A DNA stretch of 6,984 nucleotides from an uncultured Nitrospina sp. (GTDB taxonomy: Bacteria; Nitrospinota; Nitrospinia; Nitrospinales; VA-1), in assembly GCA_913044145.1 (NCBI GenBank), contig CAJWOD010000076.1, positions 1 through 6,984 of the forward strand, in the 5' to 3' direction. How positions within the stretch are numbered: position 1 is the stretch's first letter; the number at the start of each line of letters is the position of its first letter. Shown here one piece after another: positions 5,887 through 6,984 of the stretch. The translations under genes and the position numbers were made by a program. The notes beneath the pieces were generated by a model that had not been told where the DNA came from, ran no database searches, and saw nothing but the letters and a program-made list of their open reading frames with translations.

Positions 5887-6953
5887 CAGATTGTTCCCAG
5901 TATTTTTATAAACCGGTCAAACTCTTCTTTCTTGATGTCCCCCATGTTGGCAATGCGAAAAATGTTTTCACTTAGATTTCCCTGTCCTGCGTATATAACA
6001 AACCCATTAGTTTTCAATTTTCCATGTAATCTTTCATAGCTCACTCCCTTTGGCAATTTCAGACCCGTCAGACAATTACTTCTCCAACCTTCAGGAATTA
6101 AACATTCCAAGTTGAGTTCTTTGAAGCCATCGCGTAAAATTTTTGCGGAATTGGCATATCGCTGGATTCTTCCCACTACCGTTTCTTCGATCAACTCATC
6201 AAGTGCAACGTCTAAAGCATAATGTGCGGGGATAGCAGGAGTGAAGAGCAATTTTCCTGTTTCTTGGGCTTTATGATATTCCGTAAGATTAAAATAAAGT
6301 GAACGCGCGGGAGTCTTGTTAAGCCGCGCCAAGTCTTTTCTTCGAAATAAAACAAAGGACACACCTGGTACCCCTTGTATGCATTTGTTAGCAGTTCCAA
6401 CTGCTAGGTCGATTGAAGTAAAGTCCACTTCATCACCTGCCAGACTGCTAATGCAGTCAACTAGGAAAACCTTCCCATATTTTTTTGCCAATTCGCCAAT
6501 GGATTGTAGCGGATTAAGTAGTCCGGTTGTGGTTTCGTGGTGAACCATAGAAACGATTTCAATATCACTTTGTTTTTTTAAAATACTTTCGATATCTTCG
6601 AGGTTTGGCGGTACACCCCAGTCGAGTTTAATAGTATGGCGATGAAAATTATAAATATCGCAGAGCTTGCCGATTCGCTCGCCATAAACCCCATTTTCAA
6701 TGACAAGCATCGAACGTTCGGGAGTTAATGAGGATGAGACTGCCATCTCGAGTGCCGCTGTTCCTGATCCAGAAACCAATACGGATGTAAATGATTCTTC
6801 TATATTAAAGGCTTGGAGAAGTTTGGCTCGGATAGCCGCCATTAAGTTAGAAAACTCTTTTTCTCGATGACAAAGGTCGGGCAAGGTCATGGCCTGCCGC
6901 ACTTTATCGGTGATATTAACAGGTCCGGGATTCAGTAAAACAGTTCGAGACAT
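5883..6953 (-). CDS. phnW: Class V aminotransferase, 2-aminoethylphosphonate-pyruvate transaminase type
   Basis: A 356-residue PLP-dependent enzyme of fold type I. PhnW moves the amino group of 2-aminoethylphosphonate to pyruvate, giving phosphonoacetaldehyde and alanine; related enzymes use serine, alanine or glyoxylate. The whole chain follows PhnW: LLNPGPVN near the start, the cofactor loop SGSGTAALE (61-69), MVHHETTTGLLNP (136-148), the cofactor Asp166 in VDCISSLAG, the Schiff-base Lys190 in TANKCIQGVPG (187-197), and near the C-terminus GFVIYAGQG with Arg333 in FRIAN for the substrate carboxylate. Length matches the family (about 360). The ATG at 6953 is right because the conserved NPGP motif follows directly, though no Shine-Dalgarno is visible in the 31 bases before the window edge. 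No phosphonatase (phnX), pepM or ppd gene is visible, so catabolic or biosynthetic direction, and even the exact substrate, stay open. Confidence 0.88.
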   Translation of the reverse strand: MSRTVLLNPGPVNITDKVRQAMTLPDLCHREKEFSNLMAAIRAKLLQAFNIEESFTSVLVSGSGTAALEMAVSSSLTPERSMLVIENGVYGERIGKLCDIYNFHRHTIKLDWGVPPNLEDIESILKKQSDIEIVSMVHHETTTGLLNPLQSIGELAKKYGKVFLVDCISSLAGDEVDFTSIDLAVGTANKCIQGVPGVSFVLFRRKDLARLNKTPARSLYFNLTEYHKAQETGKLLFTPAIPAHYALDVALDELIEETVVGRIQRYANSAKILRDGFKELNLECLIPEGWRSNCLTGLKLPKGVSYERLHGKLKTNGFVIYAGQGNLSENIFRIANMGDIKKEEFDRFIKILGTIC

Positions 6954-6984
6954 GGGTTTTATAAGATAAAAATTTGAAGGTTTA

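Noticed and set aside
6212..6543. Overlapping open frames on both strands (6212-6400 minus, 6316-6543 plus)
   Set aside because: Both fall inside the aminotransferase gene across its catalytic lysine region, which explains the sequence fully.
1..6984. Mobile element, CRISPR, toxin-antitoxin or defence island
   Set aside because: There are no transposase or integrase motifs, no regularly spaced repeats, no terminal inverted repeats and no nuclease-type domains in any of the genes. The small 60-residue gene has no antitoxin or toxin partner beside it on the same strand.

Overview
The window is a compact stretch of bacterial chromosome, moderately AT-rich by eye. It holds seven protein-coding genes: five complete, one cut by the left edge, and one small hypothetical. 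I see no tRNA, rRNA, CRISPR array, insertion sequence, integrase or phage structural gene. The complex I antiporter subunit, the aminoacyl-tRNA proofreading enzyme and the translational ABC-F ATPase all point to an ordinary respiring, probably Gram-negative bacterium. The mixture would suit an environmental lineage such as Nitrospinota or a deltaproteobacterial-type group, but that is a guess and nothing here proves the taxon.

Layout, left to right. Positions 1-377 (+) are the 3' part of dtd (D-aminoacyl-tRNA deacylase). It is convergent, with a 5-base gap, with nuoN at 383-1909 (-), the NADH-quinone oxidoreductase subunit N. nuoN stands alone here: the next gene upstream is transcribed away from it, so it is not co-transcribed with nuoM in this window. 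A roughly 195-base divergent intergenic region (1910-2104) carries a plausible extended -10 promoter for nuoN and a clear Shine-Dalgarno for the next gene. Positions 2105-3328 (+) encode a 407-residue protein I do not recognise; its C-terminal half distantly resembles, from memory, the DUF6065-type beta-rich domain. It is convergent with an apparent two-gene operon on the minus strand: a 171-residue acidic protein made of two diverged copies of one small domain (5483-4968), then an ABC-F ATPase (4944-3358), 23 bases apart. A 220-base AT-rich divergent spacer follows, then a 60-residue charged small protein (5704-5886, +). Its stop codon interlocks with that of a PhnW-type class V aminotransferase (6953-5883, -).

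How the genes work together: no shared pathway is visible. dtd and the ABC-F protein both serve translation quality or ribosome function, nuoN serves respiration, and the aminotransferase probably acts on 2-aminoethylphosphonate or a similar small amine. The most interesting unexplained pieces are the duplicated-domain protein paired with the ABC-F gene, the 407-residue orphan, and the 60-residue orphan. I find no convincing new defence, mobile or RNA system.
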